A stretch of DNA of 64,000 bases, taken from Alphaproteobacteria bacterium (lineage in GTDB: Bacteria; Pseudomonadota; Alphaproteobacteria; Micavibrionales; Micavibrionaceae). How positions within the stretch are numbered: the stretch's first letter is position 1; each line of letters opens with the position of its first letter. The position numbers were made by a program, and so were the translations under genes. Of the stretch, positions 41,013 to 50,963 are shown piece after piece. The stretch is taken from NCBI GenBank assembly GCA_021776075.1, contig JAJFGQ010000079.1:1-64000 (forward strand), given 5' to 3'. The notes below the pieces were generated by a model. That model saw only the letters and a list, made by a program, of their open reading frames with translations. It was not told where the DNA came from and did not search any database.

Positions 41013-43325
41013 TTAAAAACGCGTACCAAAGTTAAATCTGAATGTTTCCTCCTGATCGAATTCTTCGGACATGTAGGGAGTTGCCACATCAATACGTACA
41101 GGGCCAACGGGTGAACGCCATGATATCCCGATACCCCCGGCGCCCCTTAAAGAACTTTCATCTTTTATGTTTGCGCCTGTTGTTCCGTCAAGCTCCCACA
41201 AGGATCCTAAATCAGTAAAGGCATGCCCTTTAATACCAAGCTCTTCCGGCAATCCTAGAGGAAAGGTTAACTCCGCTGTACCACGATAGAATAAATTACC
41301 ACCGAGGGAATCGTCTGTTGCAATGTCACGGGGGCCAATGCCGGCTTGTTCGAAACCGCGTAATGTCGAGCCGCCAAGAAAGAAACGCTCATTAATTTTT
41401 ACGTTTTCACTTTTCAAACCTTGAATAGCGCCGGTTTCACCCAGGAAATTCAGTATCCAGTTATCAGCAACGGAGTAGTAATATGAAGCCCCGGCCTTTC
41501 CTGAAATAAATTTGGCATCACCGCCAAAACCCGCTATTTCTGTGTCAAACCACCCCATAAGGCCATTCGTTGGAAACAAGGTACTGTCACGGGCATCATA
41601 AGTCAGACGTTGAGAGACAGAAGATGTAACACGCTGCCCCGCCTGATCCTGAACAAAAATAGAAGCGCCCTGTTGAACATCGGTAATATCATTACGTTCC
41701 AGCCTGTAACGAAGAAGTTGCCGCCATTTTTCTGACAGAGGGTAACCAAAACGAAGGCTTCCGCCTACACGCCTTTGGTCGAAAGAACTCTCATCCTGTA
41801 AATCCCTTGTAATATGAAAGAGATCAAATCCAGCAGAAAAGTCACGATTCAGAAAAAATGGTTCCGTAAAGGAAAGGTCAAACTCGGTCCTTTCGCCTGC
41901 AACCGTTGCCGCTAAAAGAAGGTCCTGCCCTTTGCCGAGAAGGTTGCGTTCACGAATTCTGAAGTCAGCTAATGGTCCTTCAGAGGTGGAGAAACCGGCT
42001 CCAATCGACAGCTCGCCCGTTGATTGCTCCGAAACCTCTATATCAACAATCGTTTTATCCGGCGCGCTTCCTTGCATAGGTGTGACAGTGACATTCTCAA
42101 AATAGCCAAGATTCTTGATGTTTTGTTCTGATTTTGAAATTTTCGAACGGTTAAAGGGGTCTCCTTCTACAAGTTCCATCTCACGACGAACCACCTTGTC
42201 GAGGGTCCTGACATTACCCCGTACATCAATGCGTTCCACAAAGACTCTTGGTGCTTCATTAATCTGGAAGACGATATCGACTATTTGTTCGTCTCTGTTT
42301 CTCTGAATATCAGGCCGCACTGTAACGAAGGCATATTGCAAGTCGCCCAGAGCGTCCGTGATGTGGTCGATTGTAACCTGAACTTCATCGGCGTCATACC
42401 AATCGCCTTGTTTGATTGTGACACGTTGCTTCAGAACACTGGCATCAAAATTACGTAATTCGGATTTGATTGTGATATCCCCTACGCGGTAACGCTCCCC
42501 TTCTTCCACTGTAAAGGTAAGGAAAAAGTGATCGCGCGCTTTAGAAAGCTCAGCCACTGCAGAGACAAGATTAAAGTCAGCGTACCCCTGAGAGAGGTAA
42601 AAACGGCGCAAAAGCTCCTGATCAAAAGACAAACGATCAGGATCATAGCGGTCGTCAGATGAAATAAAACGGTACCAGCGCTGTTCTTTTGTACTCACTT
42701 CACCACGCAATTTATCGTCATCATAATGTTTGTTCCCGACGAAACGAATGCTTTTTACCTTGGTGAGAGGTCCTTCATTGACTTCAAAAACCAGATTTAC
42801 CCGGTTTTGATCCAGCTTAATAGCTTTTGGTTCAATATTGGCAGAGAACCGTCCGTTGCGGCGGTAGACCTGATACAACCGATTGACATCAGCCTGCACT
42901 TTGGTTCTGGTAAAAACTTGCCGGGGACGGAGCTGCACTTCAGATAAAAGCTCGTCATTATCTATGTTTTCATTTCCTTCAAAAGCAATTTCACTGATGA
43001 CAGGGTTTTCTACAATAGCGACTTCCAGAAGATGAGCGCGTTGACGTAGAGTGACATCGGCAAATAAACCTGTGGCAAACAGGCTCTTCAAAGCACGGTC
43101 AAGAACATCTTCTGTCATTTTATCCCCGACCCGGACATCCATGTAGGTCAGTACAGTCGCCGGTTCTATACGCTCTACGCCGACAATGCGTATCTCATCG
43201 ATCCGCTTTCCTGATGAGCCGTAGCTATATTGCTGCGCCAGAACCTGCGAAGCATAAGATGCCGTTAAAAGAAAAACTGCCACACACGCTACGAGTATAA
43301 ACCGTAGTTCTATAAATTTATTCAT
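41013..43325 (-). CDS. bamA: Outer membrane assembly factor BamA
   Basis: BamA is the Omp85 core that folds beta-barrels into the outer membrane. The 770-residue precursor has a signal peptide (about 1-30, ending SQVLA), five POTRA domains (about 38-440; the first starts IDEIRIVGVERIEPATVLTY) and a C-terminal 16-strand barrel ending with the aromatic beta-signal FRFNFGTRF. The VRGF-type loop motif appears as TLRGFEQAGIGPR. The gene is between rseP and skp; the 134-base gap to rseP has no hairpin I could recognise and may hold a separate promoter. Confidence 0.97.
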   Translation of the reverse strand: MNKFIELRFILVACVAVFLLTASYASQVLAQQYSYGSSGKRIDEIRIVGVERIEPATVLTYMDVRVGDKMTEDVLDRALKSLFATGLFADVTLRQRAHLLEVAIVENPVISEIAFEGNENIDNDELLSEVQLRPRQVFTRTKVQADVNRLYQVYRRNGRFSANIEPKAIKLDQNRVNLVFEVNEGPLTKVKSIRFVGNKHYDDDKLRGEVSTKEQRWYRFISSDDRYDPDRLSFDQELLRRFYLSQGYADFNLVSAVAELSKARDHFFLTFTVEEGERYRVGDITIKSELRNFDASVLKQRVTIKQGDWYDADEVQVTIDHITDALGDLQYAFVTVRPDIQRNRDEQIVDIVFQINEAPRVFVERIDVRGNVRTLDKVVRREMELVEGDPFNRSKISKSEQNIKNLGYFENVTVTPMQGSAPDKTIVDIEVSEQSTGELSIGAGFSTSEGPLADFRIRERNLLGKGQDLLLAATVAGERTEFDLSFTEPFFLNRDFSAGFDLFHITRDLQDESSFDQRRVGGSLRFGYPLSEKWRQLLRYRLERNDITDVQQGASIFVQDQAGQRVTSSVSQRLTYDARDSTLFPTNGLMGWFDTEIAGFGGDAKFISGKAGASYYYSVADNWILNFLGETGAIQGLKSENVKINERFFLGGSTLRGFEQAGIGPRDIATDDSLGGNLFYRGTAELTFPLGLPEELGIKGHAFTDLGSLWELDGTTGANIKDESSLRGAGGIGISWRSPVGPVRIDVATPYMSEEFDQEETFRFNFGTRF

Positions 43326-43459
43326 GTTCCGCCTGATTAATTAAGTAAAAGGACAACAGAATGACCTCACCTTTCAAGAATCATTCACCTAATCGCATCT
43401 AGCGTAGCAAATATCACAAACATCGCCAAGATGGTTAGTTTAATCTTCTCATATTGCCT

Positions 43460-44857
43460 CTATAGAGCTAATTGCACTATGTCATTAAGATTGGCAAACA
43501 ACATAAGCCCTACCAGAAGGGCTAAACCCAGCCGAAAGGCATATTCCTGTGTCCGGTCAGAAATGGGGGACCCTTTTATTATTTCAACAAGATAAAAAAG
43601 CAAATGGCCGCCATCCAGCATGGGAATAGGAAAAAGATTAATCAGCCCCAGATTAATTGACAGCAGCGCTGTAAAGGTGATGAGGGCTATAATCCCAGCC
43701 TGTGCCATATCCCCTGCTATCGCGCCAATGCGAATTAGTCCGCCGAGTTCTGTTGCGCTGCGTGTGCCGACAATCATTTGACCAAGAGCTTTCAGGGTAC
43801 TGGTTGTGACGTTGCCTGTTTCACTAACGGCTTGAGCAATACTGCTTAAAAATCCGTGTTTGACGAATCTTTCTACATTTTTATCGGCAATAACCAAATA
43901 ATTACTTTCGGGATTTTCAGCGTCGGCAAGGGATGTATTCATCTCCGGTAAAGGATGGATCATCAAAATATCAATTTCTTCCCCTCGGTTCAGGCTAATT
44001 GTAAAAGTTTGCCCCAGTTTTGACAAAAGAACAGCACGCACCGCCCCCTGCCCCTCAAGTTCCTGACCGTCGATGGCAACGATTCTTTCTATTTCAATGG
44101 CATTATTACTGGAGCTAATTAAACCCAATAAGCCCAGAGAATGCTTAAAGCCAAAGCGATCTTCATTTACCAGACGCTTTGGCGTTGCCTGAAATTTAAT
44201 TTCCTGACCCTGGCGAAGAACAGTAAAGGTCCGTTCTGTATCCAGACCGACCATAACCTCGCGCCGGATGTCTTCAAAACGTCTGATTTTTGTATTATCA
44301 ATCAAAATAATTTCATCATGAGGCTGAAAACCTGCAGCTTCAGCAGCGCTGCCACCAACAATAGCTCCCGCAACGGGTGATGTAACAGGTTGACCATATG
44401 TTAAATAGAGACCAGCCAAAATAACGATCGCAAAAAGGAAATTAATAGCGGGGCCGGCAACAACAATAGCGCAACGTTGCGCGACAGGTTTGTGAAAGAA
44501 GGCGACTTTTTTCTCTTCGTCCGTTAAGGGACGTATTTTTTCTGTTTCTTTATCTTCAACGCCATCTATGTGGCTGGAACTGGCAGGGTCAAGATCGCCA
44601 AACATTTTGACGTAGCCCCCCAGAGGGACGATTGAAAACTTCCAGCGTGTACCGTTTTTGTCTGTAACGCCGAATAGCTCTTTCCCAAAACCGATGGAAA
44701 AGCTGTCAATTCTTACGCCGCACATGCGTGCGACAATGTAATGCCCCCACTCATGAACAAAGACAAGGACACTAAGAACCAATATAAAGGCCCCGCCATA
44801 GAGCCATGCATTTTGCGCTATCAGATTAACCCATTCAAAAATCGAGGAACCGCCCAT
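43460..44857 (-). CDS. rseP: Site-2 protease RseP
   Basis: RseP is an intramembrane zinc metalloprotease that cuts anti-sigma factors and remnant signal peptides. The 465 residues show the zinc motif HEWGH at 35-39 in the first membrane helix, a cytoplasmic/periplasmic insert (about 80-110, acidic), one clear PDZ domain (about 165-240), and the second metal-site motif IPMLDGGHLLFYLVE near the C-terminus. GGAG precedes the ATG by eight bases. It follows dxr and precedes bamA, the standard arrangement. Confidence 0.95.
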   Translation of the reverse strand: MGGSSIFEWVNLIAQNAWLYGGAFILVLSVLVFVHEWGHYIVARMCGVRIDSFSIGFGKELFGVTDKNGTRWKFSIVPLGGYVKMFGDLDPASSSHIDGVEDKETEKIRPLTDEEKKVAFFHKPVAQRCAIVVAGPAINFLFAIVILAGLYLTYGQPVTSPVAGAIVGGSAAEAAGFQPHDEIILIDNTKIRRFEDIRREVMVGLDTERTFTVLRQGQEIKFQATPKRLVNEDRFGFKHSLGLLGLISSSNNAIEIERIVAIDGQELEGQGAVRAVLLSKLGQTFTISLNRGEEIDILMIHPLPEMNTSLADAENPESNYLVIADKNVERFVKHGFLSSIAQAVSETGNVTTSTLKALGQMIVGTRSATELGGLIRIGAIAGDMAQAGIIALITFTALLSINLGLINLFPIPMLDGGHLLFYLVEIIKGSPISDRTQEYAFRLGLALLVGLMLFANLNDIVQLAL

Positions 44858-44889
44858 TAATATACTCCACGTCTGTCAGTTAACAATTA

Positions 44890-46047
44890 TTACACTATAA
44901 GGGATTTTGTCTGTTCCCGTATCATTTTGTCAAATTCTATAATGTCATCCAAACCCGAGAGAGATTCGAAAGGAGAACCATTCAATACTGTCTGGACAGT
45001 CTTAACAATATCCAAAAATCCGATTTTTTTCTGGAGAAAGGAATCAACGGCGATTTCGTTTGCTGCATTAAAGGCTACGCAAGTGCTCTGCCCCATACGC
45101 AGAGACTCATAAGCCAATGCAACAGAAGGAAACTTCTGTGTATTAAGTGTTTCAAAGTCAAGTTGGGACAGCTTTTTCAAGTCCAGCCGGTTTCCCGGTG
45201 TTTTCATTCGTCCGGGCCAGGCCAATGTGTGTGCGATCGGTGTGCGCATATCAGAAGCCCCTAATTGTGCCAAAACCGACCCATCAACATATTCGACCAT
45301 TGAATGAATAACAGATTGGGGATGAACAAGAACTTCAATTTTTTCCAGTGGCATATCAAACAAATAGCGCGCCTCGATCACTTCAAGCGCTTTATTCATC
45401 ATGGTGGCGCTATCTACTGATATTTTGGCCCCCATATCCCAGTTGGGATGTGCAATCGCCTGTTCCGGGGTCGCTTTATCCATGTCTTCCAGAGTCCATG
45501 TTCTAAAAGGTCCACCGGAGGCCGTCAGAATGATTTTTTCGATAGCATTCTGATTTTGGCCATCAAAGACCTGAAAAATAGCATTATGCTCGCTATCCAC
45601 CGGCAAAAGCGTTGTTCCGGCTTTGCGGGCCGTTTCTACAATCAGAGTTCCGGCAGCAACAAGTGGTTCCTTGTTGGCAATGGCCACACAGGTTCCCTGT
45701 TCTACAGCTTTCATAACAGGCAACAGACCTGCCATACCGACAATCGACGCCATAACCCAGTCCGCCGGCATACTGGCCGCATCCAGCAAGGCTTCCCGTC
45801 CTGCGGCGACACCGATATTTGTTCCCGACAAGGCGTCTTTTAATTCCTGATGAAGGTTTGCATTAGCAATAACAGCTTGTCTGGCGTGGAGTGCCTTTGC
45901 CGTTTCGGCCAATGCGGCAACATTGTTATTGGCCGTTACAACCTGCACATCAAAAGTATCAGGAGATGATAATATAACATCCACCGTACTTTTTCCTACA
46001 GAGCCGGTCGCGCCCAGAATGCTGATTTTTCTTCCTAGCTCAGCCAT
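44890..46047 (-). CDS. dxr: 1-deoxy-D-xylulose 5-phosphate reductoisomerase
   Basis: Dxr makes 2-C-methyl-D-erythritol 4-phosphate, the first committed MEP-pathway product, with NADPH. The 385 residues show the NADPH motif GATGSVGKST (near 11-20), the substrate and metal segments VPVDSEHNAIFQ-like LLPVDSEHNAIFQVF, and TASGGPFR. IspDF at 12763 acts later in the same pathway. The start overlaps the cdsA end by 13 bases. Confidence 0.97.
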   Translation of the reverse strand: MAELGRKISILGATGSVGKSTVDVILSSPDTFDVQVVTANNNVAALAETAKALHARQAVIANANLHQELKDALSGTNIGVAAGREALLDAASMPADWVMASIVGMAGLLPVMKAVEQGTCVAIANKEPLVAAGTLIVETARKAGTTLLPVDSEHNAIFQVFDGQNQNAIEKIILTASGGPFRTWTLEDMDKATPEQAIAHPNWDMGAKISVDSATMMNKALEVIEARYLFDMPLEKIEVLVHPQSVIHSMVEYVDGSVLAQLGASDMRTPIAHTLAWPGRMKTPGNRLDLKKLSQLDFETLNTQKFPSVALAYESLRMGQSTCVAFNAANEIAVDSFLQKKIGFLDIVKTVQTVLNGSPFESLSGLDDIIEFDKMIREQTKSLIV

Positions 46048-46736
46048 AACATAACAATCATGAGAAAGGCCGGAGAAACAAGCAAGAGCGCATCAATACG
46101 ATCAAGAAGGCCGCCATGGCCGGGAATGAGGTTTCCTGTGTCTTTGGTGCCGGCCTTTCGTTTGAAACTGGAGATAAATAAATCGCCTGTTTGTCCGATA
46201 ATCCCCAGAAGACAACCGACCAGAAAAATACCGCCCCAATGCCGAGAAGAGAGCCCTATATCTGTGGGTGTGTAAGACGCTATGTAGGGCGCGGCGGAAG
46301 ACAAAAGAACAAGGGTAAGGCCGCAGAAAAACATAGCCCCCGCTAACCCTGCCCATGTTTTTTTAGGGCTGAGAGCAGGCGCAAGCTTTGCGCCACCGAT
46401 GATCTTGCCGGTAATGTAAGCTCCGATATCACTGGCCCACACACATAAAATAACGCTCAAAGCCAGCCAACCCCCCTGCTCCAGTCCAAAACGAAGAAAA
46501 ACATAGGAAGAAAAACAGATCATCATATAGAGGCCACCGAGCCCCATTTTGTAAATATAATGCTGGTCATTGTTGACCAGTCCATACCATTCATAGAAAG
46601 AAATGGCGGCAGCCATCACAATAACCAGAATAAAAGACCAGTCATTTGCAAGAAGGGCGACAAGAACCAGCGGTGCCAAAATAACAGCAGATAGAATGCG
46701 TTTTTTTAGGCTAGAGGTTTTTTGATTTTTATCCAA
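46035..46736 (-). CDS. cdsA: Phosphatidate cytidylyltransferase
   Basis: CdsA converts phosphatidic acid and CTP to CDP-diacylglycerol. The 233-residue inner-membrane protein has about six hydrophobic helices and the C-terminal CDP-alcohol-type signature KRKAGTKDTGNLIPGHGGLLDRIDALL. The start is an unusual TTG at 46736: AAGGGG, overlapping the end of uppS, is correctly spaced for it, and no ATG exists before the first membrane helix. The three-base gap to uppS indicates coupled translation. Confidence 0.94.
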   Translation of the reverse strand: MDKNQKTSSLKKRILSAVILAPLVLVALLANDWSFILVIVMAAAISFYEWYGLVNNDQHYIYKMGLGGLYMMICFSSYVFLRFGLEQGGWLALSVILCVWASDIGAYITGKIIGGAKLAPALSPKKTWAGLAGAMFFCGLTLVLLSSAAPYIASYTPTDIGLSSRHWGGIFLVGCLLGIIGQTGDLFISSFKRKAGTKDTGNLIPGHGGLLDRIDALLLVSPAFLMIVMLWLS

Positions 46737-46739
46737 CGT

Positions 46740-47486
46740 CTAGCCCCTTGCTGTCTCCAGAGATCCAAAACGACGATCGCGGGTCATATATTCCTGAATG
46801 GAAAACTCCATATCCGCTTTTGAAAAATCGGGCCAAAGTACAGGAAGAAAAACAAGCTCTGCGTAGGCGCATTGCCATAGTAGGAAGTTGCTAATTCTTT
46901 GCTCCCCACTTGTCCGAATAAGAATATCGGGATCGGGCATACCATGCGTAGACAAAAAGCCGGAAAAATGTTCTTCCGCTGCTGTAAAGTCCGGTGTTAT
47001 ATCGTGGGCCTGACACATTTGTGCCCATTGGCTTGCCGCCTGTAAAATATCGTTCCGACCACCGTAATTCAGGGCAATCGTTACCGTGATCTTGTCATTT
47101 TCAGCCGTCAGCGATTCTGCATTCTCGATAAGCTCGACAATGTCCAATTCCAGCTGTTGACGGTTACCAATCACCTGAAGTTTGATATTGTTACGATGAA
47201 GTTCTGCTGTTTCAGCCCGTAGATACATACGCAAAAGGCGCATCAGATCGCTAATTTCCTCTGCCGGGCGATTCCAGTTCTCTGATGAAAAACCAAAAAG
47301 CGTTAGATACTTCACCCCTAGCTCTGCGGCAGCCCGCACAGCTTTTTTCGTAGCTTCGACACCCTGCTTATGCCCCAGTGATCGTGGTAATTTTCTGGCT
47401 TTGGCCCATCGTCCGTTTCCATCCATTATAATGGCTACATGCCGGGGTGGTTGCTGAACGGCTTCATTGTTTGTTTGCTTTATCAT
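46740..47486 (-). CDS. uppS: Undecaprenyl diphosphate synthase
   Basis: UppS extends farnesyl-PP with eight isopentenyl units in cis to build the carrier for peptidoglycan and LPS sugars. The 248 residues contain the active-site motif IIMDGNGRWAKARKLPRSLG (near 20-39) with the catalytic Asp, FSSENWNRP, and the C-terminal RTSGEQRISNFLLWQCAYAE. It lies between frr and cdsA. Confidence 0.97.
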   Translation of the reverse strand: MIKQTNNEAVQQPPRHVAIIMDGNGRWAKARKLPRSLGHKQGVEATKKAVRAAAELGVKYLTLFGFSSENWNRPAEEISDLMRLLRMYLRAETAELHRNNIKLQVIGNRQQLELDIVELIENAESLTAENDKITVTIALNYGGRNDILQAASQWAQMCQAHDITPDFTAAEEHFSGFLSTHGMPDPDILIRTSGEQRISNFLLWQCAYAELVFLPVLWPDFSKADMEFSIQEYMTRDRRFGSLETARG

Positions 47487-47509
47487 CGTTAAGTGCGCCT
47501 AAAGAAGAA

Positions 47510-48067
47510 TTATATTGTCATAATGTCTTTTTCTTTATCAGAAAGTTGCCCATCAATTTTTCCGATGAGTTCATCTGTTAACTTTTGAACTTCATCGGCC
47601 ATACGTTTATGCTCATCCTCTGAAATATTGTTATCTTTCTCCATTTTTTTCAACGTATCCATACCATCCCGACGAACATTCCGTACGGATATACGGCCTT
47701 GTTCTGCGTATTTACCGGCGACCTTCGTTAATTCCGTCCGGCGTTCCTCATTCAGTTCAGGAACCGGAACACGAATCAAAGAACCCTCCAATTGTGGGTT
47801 CAAACCCAGACCAGCCTCCCGAATAGCTTTTTCAACAGCTTTCACCATGCCGGCATCCCAAATCTGAACGGTTAAAAGCCGGGGCTCCGGCACATTAACA
47901 GTCGCCACCTGATTCAAAGGCATTTTTGATCCGTAAGCTTCTACCTGCACGGGTTCCAACATACTACTTGAAGCTCTGCCCGTACGTAGACCGGAAAACT
48001 CGTTTTTTAGTACATCCAGAGCGCCATCCATCCGACGTCGTAAATCAGCTATATCAAAATCCGCCAT
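47510..48067 (-). CDS. frr: Ribosome recycling factor
   Basis: RRF, with EF-G, splits post-termination ribosomes. The 185-residue protein matches the family closely: the N-terminal helix [39 protein letters not shown], and the C-terminal helix [20 protein letters not shown]. It follows pyrH after three bases. Confidence 0.98.
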   Translation of the reverse strand: MADFDIADLRRRMDGALDVLKNEFSGLRTGRASSSMLEPVQVEAYGSKMPLNQVATVNVPEPRLLTVQIWDAGMVKAVEKAIREAGLGLNPQLEGSLIRVPVPELNEERRTELTKVAGKYAEQGRISVRNVRRDGMDTLKKMEKDNNISEDEHKRMADEVQKLTDELIGKIDGQLSDKEKDIMTI

Positions 48068-48070
48068 GCC

Positions 48071-48841
48071 TCAAACCTCTTTTGTGTCGGTTACAATTGT
48101 ACATTTTCCTGTTCCTTGCAGAATTCGGACAAAGTTACCTTCTTCCTTAATAGAAAAAACAAGGATGGGAATATGATTTTCCCGTGCTAAAGAAACAGCC
48201 GTTGCATCCATGACTTTTAAATCTTTGGTTAGGATGTCCAGATAAGACAGCCTGTCATAGCGTTCGGCTTGTGGGTTTTTCTCAGGGTCTTCCGTATAAA
48301 CACCATCGACTTTTGTACCTTTGATCAGAGCGTCGCATCCCATTTCCGTTGCCCGTAAAGCGGCCGGTGTATCTGTTGTGAAAAAGGGGTCACCGCTGCC
48401 GGCAGCAAAAATTACAACGCGGCCTTTTTCCAAGTGGCGCAAGGCCCGGCGGCGAATAAAGGGTTCACATACGGCCTGCATAGGAATGGCAGACTGCACA
48501 CGGGTCTCAACATTAACTTGTTCCAGAGCAGACTGTAAGGCCAAGGCATTCATAATCGTTCCCAACATTCCGATATAATCAGCCGTCACACGCTCCATGC
48601 CGTTTGCTGCCCCGGCTGTACCGCGAAAGATGTTTCCGGCACCGACAACGACGCACACTTCAACGCCTATATCGACAGCTTCTTTAATATCTTGTGCAAT
48701 ACGGTCTATGGTTGCCGGGTCAATGCCATACTCCCGATCTCCCATCAGAACTTCGCCTGACATTTTCAAAAGGACGCGTTTAAACTTTGGTGCTTGTTCA
48801 GTCATAGATGCCACTTCTTCTCTGATTTTTTCTGCTTTCAT
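48071..48841 (-). CDS. pyrH: UMP kinase
   Basis: PyrH phosphorylates UMP to UDP and is allosterically controlled by GTP and UTP. The 256-residue protein has the amino-acid-kinase fold with [14 protein letters not shown], the GAGNIFRG loop and the TRVQSAIPM segment. Two starts are possible: ATG 48841 (MKAEKIREE), with AAGGAAT upstream, and ATG 48805 (MTEQAPKFK), which gives the length usual for the family (244). The choice is open. It lies between tsf and frr. Confidence 0.96.
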   Translation of the reverse strand: MKAEKIREEVASMTEQAPKFKRVLLKMSGEVLMGDREYGIDPATIDRIAQDIKEAVDIGVEVCVVVGAGNIFRGTAGAANGMERVTADYIGMLGTIMNALALQSALEQVNVETRVQSAIPMQAVCEPFIRRRALRHLEKGRVVIFAAGSGDPFFTTDTPAALRATEMGCDALIKGTKVDGVYTEDPEKNPQAERYDRLSYLDILTKDLKVMDATAVSLARENHIPILVFSIKEEGNFVRILQGTGKCTIVTDTKEV

Positions 48842-48930
48842 GCCTTTTTATTCCTTCTTGACTGATATCCAATATAGTAACAGCCGCGCAGCAAAGCAAC
48901 GCGGCTGTAGATTAAAGGGCGTAATAGCTG

Positions 48931-49854
48931 TTAGCCGTTTACAGCCGCTGCAACTTCAGCAGCAAAATCCCCTTCTTCTTTTTCAATGCCTTCACCCAAT
49001 TGAAAGCGGGCATAGGCTTTTAATTGTATTGGCGCTCCGACATCTGCCGCTGCATTTTCAAGAAGTTTTGAAATTTTGGTTTCGCCATCCACAACAAAAA
49101 TTTGTTCCATCAGGCAGACTTCCTCATAATATTTACGCAGGCGGCCTTCTACCATTTTCACAGCAATTTCTTCCGGCTTTCCTTCTGCTTTGGCTTGCTC
49201 TTTTAAAACATCTCTTTCCCGGTTCAGGATGTCCTGATCAATAGACTCTTTATCAAGGCATTGCGGAAAAGCAGCCGCGATATGCATAGCAAGTTGCTTG
49301 CCCAATGCTGTTAGTTTCTCAGTATCACCGTCTGATTCCAGAGCCACCAAAACGCCGATTTTTCCCATATTGGGAACCAGAGCGCCATGCATATAAGAAG
49401 AAACAACGCCTTTTTCGACTTGAAGTTTTGTCATGCGGCGTAAAGACATGTTTTCGCCAATCGTAGAAATTAAATCGGTCAGGGCATTTTGTACATTTTT
49501 ACCAGCCTCATAGTCTGAGGAAGCTAATGATTCAATTGTATCGGCCTGTTTCAAGGCAATATTAGAAACTTTACCAACAAATTCCTGAAACTGTTCGTTG
49601 CGTGCTACGAAGTCAGTTTCAGCATTGATCTCAACCAAAGCGCCACAAGGCCCATCGATGGTTATGGCGACAAGTCCTTCTGCCGCTGTACGATTGGCTT
49701 TCTTTTCAGCCTTAGCCAATCCTTTTGTACGTAGAAAATCAATGGAAGCATCCATATCGCCACTATTTTCAACCAGCGCTTTTTTAGCATCCATCATTCC
49801 TGCGCCTGTTTTCTCGCGCAATTCCTTCACCATTGCTGCCGTAATATCAGCCAT
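48931..49854 (-). CDS. tsf: Elongation factor Ts
   Basis: EF-Ts exchanges GDP for GTP on EF-Tu. The 307 residues include the N-terminal UBA-like ELREKTGAGMMDAKKALVEN, the TDFVARN motif that contacts EF-Tu, and two dimerisation subdomains. It follows rpsB after 42 bases, the universal bacterial pairing. Confidence 0.98.
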   Translation of the reverse strand: MADITAAMVKELREKTGAGMMDAKKALVENSGDMDASIDFLRTKGLAKAEKKANRTAAEGLVAITIDGPCGALVEINAETDFVARNEQFQEFVGKVSNIALKQADTIESLASSDYEAGKNVQNALTDLISTIGENMSLRRMTKLQVEKGVVSSYMHGALVPNMGKIGVLVALESDGDTEKLTALGKQLAMHIAAAFPQCLDKESIDQDILNRERDVLKEQAKAEGKPEEIAVKMVEGRLRKYYEEVCLMEQIFVVDGETKISKLLENAAADVGAPIQLKAYARFQLGEGIEKEEGDFAAEVAAAVNG

Positions 49855-49896
49855 CTTGGTATCCTCGCTCTTCTTGTTTGTTATTGTTACAAAAAC

Positions 49897-50796
49897 CTAG
49901 GCTAAAGCCTGCTTCTTTGGATTTTCTTCAATACCAGAACCGGTTTCAGGTGTTGGCTCAACAGGTTCTTTTGTATCTTTCCCATCAGTTTTCGCTTCAG
50001 CTTTAACCGCTTTCTCATCAGGTTTAGCTTTCGTAGCGCCACCTTTTTTATCTTTTTTTGCAGGAGGAAGCTTCTCTGCTGCGCCTGTATCCGCACCACT
50101 GGCTAGCAACTCAGCCTGTAATCCGTCTAAAACAGCACCGGCAACAAGATTGCAATACAGGTCAATAGCCCGTGAAGCATCATCATTGCCCGGAATTGGG
50201 TAATTGATACCATCCGGATCTGAGTTCGTATCAATCACTGCAAAAACAGGAATGCCCAGCTTGTTTGCTTCTTTTATAGCAATCTCTTCCTTGTTTGTAT
50301 CAATGACAAAAATAGCGCTCGGTATGCCACCCATTTCTTTGATACCACCAATGGAAAGTTCCAGTTTATCCCGTTCACGGGTCATCATCAGGATTTCTTT
50401 CTTGGTACGATTGTCTACATCTTCAGATAAAAGCCCGTCCAGTTCCCGCAGTCTGTTGATCGATTTTGAAATCGTTTGCCAATTCGTCATCATACCGCCC
50501 AACCAGCGGTGATTAACATAGTACTGGCCACAACGCTTTGCCGCGTCTTTAATGGGGGTTTGTGCCGGTCTTTTCGTGCCGACAAACAAAAGGCGACCGC
50601 CGCCGGAAACAATCTCTCTGATAGACTTGAGAGATTCCGTCATTAACGGCACAGTTTGTTGTAGATCAATAATATGTACCCCGTTCCGTACACCGAAAAT
50701 ATAAGTTCTCATTTTCGGGTTCCAACGACGGGTATGGTGTCCAAAGTGAACACCGGCTTCCAAAAGCTGACGCATAGTGAATTCAGGCATAGTCAT
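49897..50796 (-). CDS. rpsB: 30S ribosomal protein S2, with a charged C-terminal extension
   Basis: S2 binds the 30S head/body junction and recruits S1. The product is 299 residues; the core (about 1-235) contains [31 protein letters not shown] and the [14 protein letters not shown] signature. About 55 residues beyond the core are rich in Lys, Ala, Glu and Pro and look disordered. The start at 50796 (MTMPEF) is set by AAAAGGA eight bases upstream; ATG 50790 is two codons inside. Confidence 0.97.
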   Translation of the reverse strand: MTMPEFTMRQLLEAGVHFGHHTRRWNPKMRTYIFGVRNGVHIIDLQQTVPLMTESLKSIREIVSGGGRLLFVGTKRPAQTPIKDAAKRCGQYYVNHRWLGGMMTNWQTISKSINRLRELDGLLSEDVDNRTKKEILMMTRERDKLELSIGGIKEMGGIPSAIFVIDTNKEEIAIKEANKLGIPVFAVIDTNSDPDGINYPIPGNDDASRAIDLYCNLVAGAVLDGLQAELLASGADTGAAEKLPPAKKDKKGGATKAKPDEKAVKAEAKTDGKDTKEPVEPTPETGSGIEENPKKQALA

Positions 50797-50910
50797 ATTT
50801 TTAGTCCTTTTCCGGTTCTTCCTCTGCGGGGCGTGTGATTGCAGCACCTGCCACAACACCGGACGGCATAATAAAGAGCCAGCCCCCGCATGTGTAATTT
50901 ACGTGTCGCT

Positions 50911-50939
50911 GGTATATATGCTTTTCCTAAGGCAAGCAA
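50911..50939 (-). promoter_or_regulatory. Candidate promoter of rpsB-tsf
   Basis: On the minus strand TTGCTT (50939-50934) and TATACC (50916-50911) are 17 bases apart, in the 167-base gap between dnaE and rpsB. Both boxes match the consensus at four positions. The predicted leader before rpsB is about 108 bases and could carry S2 autoregulation, but I could not identify a known structure in it. Confidence 0.4.
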
Positions 50940-50940
50940 G

Positions 50941-50963
50941 CTTTTTAGACGGTTTCTAAAAAG
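50941..50963 (-). terminator. Perfect inverted repeat after dnaE, possible weak terminator
   Basis: CTTTTTAGA (50941-50949) and TCTAAAAAG (50955-50963) form a perfect 9-bp inverted repeat with a five-base loop, beginning at the base after the dnaE stop codon. The stem is AT-rich and no U-run follows, so intrinsic termination would be weak; an RNA-stability or protein-binding role is also possible. Confidence 0.45.
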
